From positions 60,417,901 to 60,481,900 of the forward strand of contig JAWZYU010000009.1 in the NCBI GenBank assembly GCA_038380435.1: a DNA stretch of 64,000 nucleotides. The letters run 5' to 3'. Positions 58,616-64,000 of this stretch are shown piece by piece. The notes under the pieces were generated by a model. It saw only the letters and a program-made list of their open reading frames with translations, did not search any database and was not told where the DNA came from. The position numbers and the translations under genes are program-made. Position 1 is the stretch's first letter. Every line of letters starts with the position of its first letter. This DNA is from Ryuthela nishihirai. Taxonomy: Eukaryota > Arthropoda > Arachnida > Araneae > Heptathelidae.

Positions 58616-61600
58616 CTTGTATAACTCGCCGCTAGGGGGTGTAGTGAAAACGTTTCTGCTCCAAAGTTTTAAGGCAGTAAAATTACAAACATGAGTATAA
58701 TAGTACTCTAAACAATAAACCAGAATCGATGAGCTGTATTAGAACATGCAGGGCCAAAATTCCTAATAAACTTGAGTAGTAGCAGTTTAAGTGTGTGGAT
58801 AATAATATGTATGCATTTAGAAGGAAAATACACGCATGTTGCATTTTGGTAAAACAGTATTTAATTACGTTTCTTGAATCGCTTTTACTGGAATACATTT
58901 GACGGCGTTGGCTCTCAATGTGATGCAGACAGGTTCTTTCTAAATGTGACAAAGTTTGAGATTTAGCCCCATTATCCCTCATCTCGTGAGAAATCGGATG
59001 CCGATGGGATTAGAGAGATCACCGTCCGTCGAATGGGACTTTGAACTGTGATCCCGTGTGCAGAACAGCTATACACTCTGCACTTGGAAGAACACACTAG
59101 ATAGCTTTGACTTGAAACGTCTATCTGTTTACTAAAAGCCATCCAGTGGGTCTTCTTCCCCCATCTAACTCTGTGACTTTCCCTTTTGCTTCATTGTGTG
59201 CGCAAAAGAGTCCCTCAGAAGTAAAGCAACCCAAGAAGGAATATATTGTAAGCAAATCTTACTAACATTAGAACTAATATATAACTATATACCAGTACTA
59301 TACTTGTTCGCCAAAGAATTTAATATTTTTAGTGTTTTGCGTAAAGTACTTGGTACTTGTTAATGTTACAAGGGCCACTGAAGATTGAGAAATATTGCAC
59401 TAGACAACCATTTGCATCTACTTACTGTCTTCTAGGCGCAGTTCGAGTTTCGTGACTTGATTTCTTTCAATAGACAAGCAATAGATGATAGATTTAACGG
59501 GCAGGCACCAATGATTGATTATAATGAGCGCGATGTGTTGTTTTTTTTTGCGCAACGGTTCTTAGCTCGAGATACGAGGTGTTCCATATTTCCTGGATGT
59601 TTGTTGGGATTAGATATGAATTGTTTTCTTAGGAAGAAATGTTTAAGCAAATTCTTGTATGTTGTTCTGATGAGCAAATGGGATAACTCTAGGTTAGATA
59701 CAAGCTTCAGCACCGATTTCAGCTGATGCTATTTCGTAAAAGTTATGGGAAATTTTATGACATTGATAATACCGCAAAAAATAAGTTTGATACATTTTTG
59801 AAGTTTTGTACTAACAGACCTATGAATATACACTGCTTTGATTAAAAAAGAGTGTGATTACTATGTTGAAAATTCGGGGCTCATTAATTCTCAAAATAAG
59901 TTTGAATGAGAAAATGATTTGAAGATATGTTGCAAATATAGATTGTGGCTGTAAATGTTGACTTTTCCGATATAATTAATTATTATTTAAAGGCTTAGGT
60001 TGTCAATAAAATTTTAACATCGCTCATAAGTACTCCGCTTTGCAAATTTTCGAAAAATGAATAATCCTAGAAATATATTTCCTTATACACCCAGTTCCCG
60101 ACCAACACGATAGATGCATTTTTTAAAAAATTCGTGTAAGATGAAATCGTGTTCATCGGACACGAATTTCTCGCAAGTAATGATGCAAATGGCGGTGGGG
60201 ATCCATAATTTAATACAGAATACATAATTACAGAATCCATAATTTGTTGACGTATTTTTTATTATTTTATTATGTTATACTTTGGTTAAAAGCTTTGGGC
60301 TTTTTGTTTCAAATGCATATTTCATACTTGTAACTCATTTTTGCAGAAAAGAAACAATGATTAACATGCAAACAAAACACATGGTACATATAAATGATTA
60401 TCGAATAATAAAGATTTCAAATGATAAAATTATTGCTGTAAAAATTGTTGTCGAGTAATGAAGATAATTACTGTATGTTTATAAGCGTTTCTACTTTACA
60501 CGCCACATTATAATCTTAGACCAATCACGGTGAATTTGTTTACGCGTTCTTTGTCATTGGTCAGCAACAATAAAAATATTTTTTTCTAGTAACATATGTT
60601 ACTTATTATAGCGGTTTAAACACACTAATTTGCATAAAAAATATGAATGAAAAATCTCTTTCGAAGTGCTTAAATTATTAACAAGGATAGGTGAGATAAT
60701 AATATAAACGATTATAGAGAAATAGGAGAAAGCTTATGACACCGAGTACCAGTCGTGTTATTCGGAAACCAGCAGTATTTTAAAAATCGTGTCAGTCGGA
60801 AATTGAGAGTATATATAAAAAATAACCTTTCTTTCTTTTGCAGGTTACTTAAAATTGCTTCCGCCAGAATACTTGAAAACCCACCTTCGAATCCGCAATC
60901 TTAAATGTGATAACTAATCTACTACAGAACGGTCCACAGATGAATTTCCGATTTCATGGGAATTAAAATGAATTTGCTAGAAGAGTGCAATTTAATCCAA
61001 AATACAATTGACTTAGTGATTCGAATAAGCTACTGAGATATACCAAGAATATTGAACCAGAGCAAAGAACAATCATTCCTATGATTTTTTAGTTTCGGAT
61101 CTATCTTCTCAGGTAGATTATTTTTGTTAAGAAAACAGGGTTGTAATATTTAGTATTATATGGTTACACACCGTCATACCAATATATTAGAAGGTTTCCA
61201 TGTTATATCAATGATAACCTAACTTGTTCTGTAACTTCAAAAGTATGCATTTCATGGAAAAATGGAACTGAAATTAAATTAAATTTCATAATCAAATCTA
61301 TTTAAATCTCGATTTTGAATAATAGCCTTTCAGTATTTAAAGAGTTATGTAAGCTGGAACGTTTTACAACAATAATGCGTTACAATCATTTACCTCAAAT
61401 ATTAATTAAAACTTATATAATAAATATTGTTTCAAACAATTTATTAAAATAATTATACCTTTTAAAAAGCTCGTGTAATGGTTATTTCAAATTAAACACT
61501 TATGAATGATTTTTATAAACAATATAACTTATGTTTAAATATTCCATCTTTAAATACTGAAGGAATATACTGAAGGAATATTGTTGAACTCGAGAATTAA

Positions 61601-62544
61601 AGTGATATGATTATGATATTCTATTTACCTTTAATCACACTTTTATATTAAATTCACATTTTAGAAGTTATAGAGCTTCTAAAATAAATTCCCTTAATAT
61701 AACATTGAAATTCCGTAATATTTTGGTAGAGCACTGTATTATTATAAGAATCATTTATTAACATGATAAGCAATGGAGTATCATGTGAAAAATTCGTTTT
61801 TGACAACTCGGAGTCAAATGTCCCAGAGAACTGGAAGAACCTTTGGGTTCTAAGTTCCATACGGAAGAGAAAAGCTGAATTTTAGAACGAGTTGCGTATT
61901 TTCCCACAACTGAGCTATGCCAGCAATTCGTATATTTTGTTAACTAGAGTGAGGAAGAATTTCCCATTACGGCAGCAAAGCAGCAATATTCGGATTTTTT
62001 TCTTCGTTCCCAGTTCCACGGGAATTTTTCAATTAGCTACTAAAACCGAACGTTTCCTTAATAACGACGAATATAAGCGTTGAGCTATAAAAATAAAAAC
62101 TTTTCCTGAGCAATGGAATATTCTTTTACTGACACTAAGAAGCTCGGTGTGCATATTTTGCAGAATTTCTTTGTATTCTTAGTTTGCCAGTAACAAACGT
62201 TGATGGAATAATTAAATTGGTAAGAGTTCATAGCATGTCATATAGATGATCTTTCAATATAAACTTTCTCGTACTGTTATCATTCAAAGTGTTCCAAGGT
62301 AACGTACGTCTCTCACTTTCTAGCCTTTGGATGTTGTTTTGAAAGAACAGGATTTTTTGATCTTAAGATTTTTAGGCATTTCCATCCTAGTTACTTTTTT
62401 TTGCCTTGAGTTAGACACATAGCTAAGGTTATCCTATGCACTCCTATGGACCCTCCTCCCTATTTACACACAATCTTAAAGGAAAAATGATCAAATCACA
62501 ATTTAAGAAACTATTTTTATATATACATTTAGTTGTTTCTATTT
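58616..62544. other. Long gene-less AT-rich stretch
   Basis: 3.9 kb without a gene or repeat that I can support. Open frames at 58,683-58,982, 59,457-59,726 and 61,654-61,860 show no motif. Confidence 0.55.
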
Positions 62545-62740
62545 TAGTCCGAGTAGTTAATGTGCTTGGCTACTAATCAAATAGACCTGGATTCAAGCCC
62601 AGGGTAAGGTACAGATGTTTCTTTATTTGTGCTATATTTTTGCTTAGCTTTCGCCTTCCTCACAGATATTATCTATGGCGTACTGATGTTCGTGTCAGAC
62701 ATCTGTGGCAAGTAGATGCTTGAGGGGTTTATACATATAT
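62545..62740 (+). repeat. tRNA-derived SINE (SINE-B)
   Basis: tRNA-like head with box A 'tagtccgagtagttaatgtg' and box B 'ggattcaagcc' about 35 bp apart, then a body containing 'gtgtcagacatctgtggcaa' and an end 'cttgaggggttt'. The truncated copy at 15,986 shares box B and the body. Confidence 0.7.
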
Positions 62741-62849
62741 TAATTATATACTTTATCATCAGTAAGTAAAGTATATGGTACCTTTATCTCCCCCCCACCA
62801 ATCATAGCTCTTTTTTGTGAGGTTTGTGTGTTGAGTTGGATTTTATTTT

Positions 62850-63220
62850 CCCTGAGCGTCACTTTTTTCACACAATGGGCTAAATTGCCAGGTCACAAGG
62901 ACCGCAAAGTCTCAGAGAAGATTGGGGGAGAATGACCCCCTGGGACAACTGTTGGGAGACAGATGGTAGCCTCCCGTCAAGGCCATCCAGTATTCTTTAA
63001 CGTGCACAAGATATGGCTTTAACGCATATGCCGCAGTGGCTTAATGTCCCTTCCGACGGACGACGGCCTTTCAAAGCCCATCTGTGTCCCCTACTGACCC
63101 TACTGATCTACTAACAATGGTCAGGGTGGGGAATTTTGCGGAGATAAGTTTCAACGCTGACCCAGCTGGACTCGAACCTGAGAACTGCAGATTATGGCTT
63201 GACGCGCTACCTACCTTTAG
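62850..63220 (-). repeat. tRNA-derived SINE (SINE-A)
   Basis: The head is at the right on the minus strand (box B 'ggttcgagtcc', near 63,170). The body has 'aacttatctccgcaaaattc' and 'ggatggccttgacgggaggc'; the tail reads through 'ctggcaatttagcccattgt'. Uninterrupted, so it serves as reference for the split copy at 20.8/23.4 kb. Confidence 0.75.
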
Positions 63221-63389
63221 GGGAGGGGAGGTCAGCCCTCGGTATTTAGCTTAGGTTTCCACCTCCTCCCGAAAAATATTTCCTGGCTACCTGATATGCC
63301 TGTTACAAGCATTAATCATATACAACAGGAAATGAATACAGTCAATCCCAACAACTGCTTGTTCTATGTTCAAAAACACATACTGCTGA

Positions 63390-63572
63390 ACAAGCTCGGA
63401 TCAAAAAAAAAGAAAAGGGGAAAAAAGAAAATGGGGGGACTGGATTTCCAGTGTATCATTTTATATTTCTTTTTTGAGGTTATCTTAAAAAATGTGCGAA
63501 GTATGCGCAAGTTTAATAATTTTTGGCCTCCATTACTCTTACTAGGCCTCCCCCTAGATCCGACCTGTTGCT
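63390..63572 (+). repeat. hAT-like nonautonomous repeat
   Basis: Begins 'aagctcggatcaaaaaaaaa' and ends 'ccccctagatccgacctgtt'. A central G-rich block and an AT-rich part match the family at 8.0, 26.05, 51.5 and 56.35 kb. Confidence 0.45.
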
Positions 63573-64000
63573 AAATGTTGCAAAAAAATAAACTACGCAT
63601 TATAAAATTAGATATTTTTAAAACTTTTTAAGTAGTTCAAGTTTCCTTCTAAGTAGATGCGCAACTTTTCATATGTGTGACAGAGGCTTTTAATCAGTCT
63701 GGTTGACAGTAAATAATTTGGGGAAAATGGTACCATTAAGTAAAAATTTACTTACGACGCCAGCATGATCTTCAGACGGAACCTATAAAATAGAGGTTAT
63801 TCCTTAAGTAAGCCTAACTGAGCTAACGTAATCAGAACTTACTAACACCACATCATAGGTATCGCACGATCATTGCAATTTATGGATATAAGTTAACATT
63901 GGAAGGTCATAAATATCAATAATTACTCTTTGTTTTTCACGTTTCTGCTTGAATTAAAATTTTATGTCATCTTAAAACACGACTGTACAATTATGTGTAA
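63573..64000. other. Gene-less stretch to window end
   Basis: Nothing that I can support. Confidence 0.55.

Overview
The window reads as a stretch of nuclear DNA from an arthropod, most likely a chelicerate, that is dense in transposable elements and interrupted by an almost complete mitochondrial genome. I recognise no host nuclear protein-coding gene. The chelicerate call rests on the mitochondrial part. Both tRNA-Leu genes lie between nad1 and rrnL, and none lies between cox1 and cox2, which is the ancestral arthropod order (seen in Limulus and many arachnids) and not the insect/crustacean order. The tRNAs are very short (49-60 nt) and several lack a T-arm, as in arachnids. Strand bias is not inverted, which argues against most spiders and scorpions but not against basal spiders, whip-spider-like groups or ticks. 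Myriapods are not strictly excluded.

Layout. 1-11 kb: 5' fragments of an RTE-type LINE, a decayed jockey/CR1-type LINE, an internally deleted mariner-like element, short dispersed repeats and an old tRNA-derived SINE. 11.2-14.9 kb: an almost full-length but frameshifted RTE element (copy 1) with an 11-bp target-site duplication and a GAC/GAT microsatellite tail. 15-29 kb: SINEs, LINE remnants (one CR1-like LINE nested inside a SINE), a pogo/Tigger fragment and a second deleted mariner-like element. 29.3-47.8 kb: a second RTE element (copy 2, minus strand), also with an 11-bp target-site duplication, split by 14,205 bp of mitochondrial DNA. 48-64 kb: Tc1 and mariner remnants, SINEs, hAT-like MITEs, then mostly anonymous AT-rich DNA.

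The mitochondrial block (32,675-46,879) carries all 13 protein genes open under the invertebrate mitochondrial code, both rRNAs, the control region and 21 of 22 tRNAs. Only trnN is missing, and it would sit exactly at the linearisation point. The block is flanked by a 642-bp direct repeat of RTE sequence with no mismatch (32,033-32,674 and 46,880-47,521). Removing the block plus one repeat restores the RTE copy exactly. This is therefore either a very recent whole-mitogenome insertion (NUMT) with an unusually long target duplication, or an assembly join. The sequence alone cannot decide. AGG codons in the mitochondrial genes fall at conserved lysine positions, so AGG probably reads Lys here.
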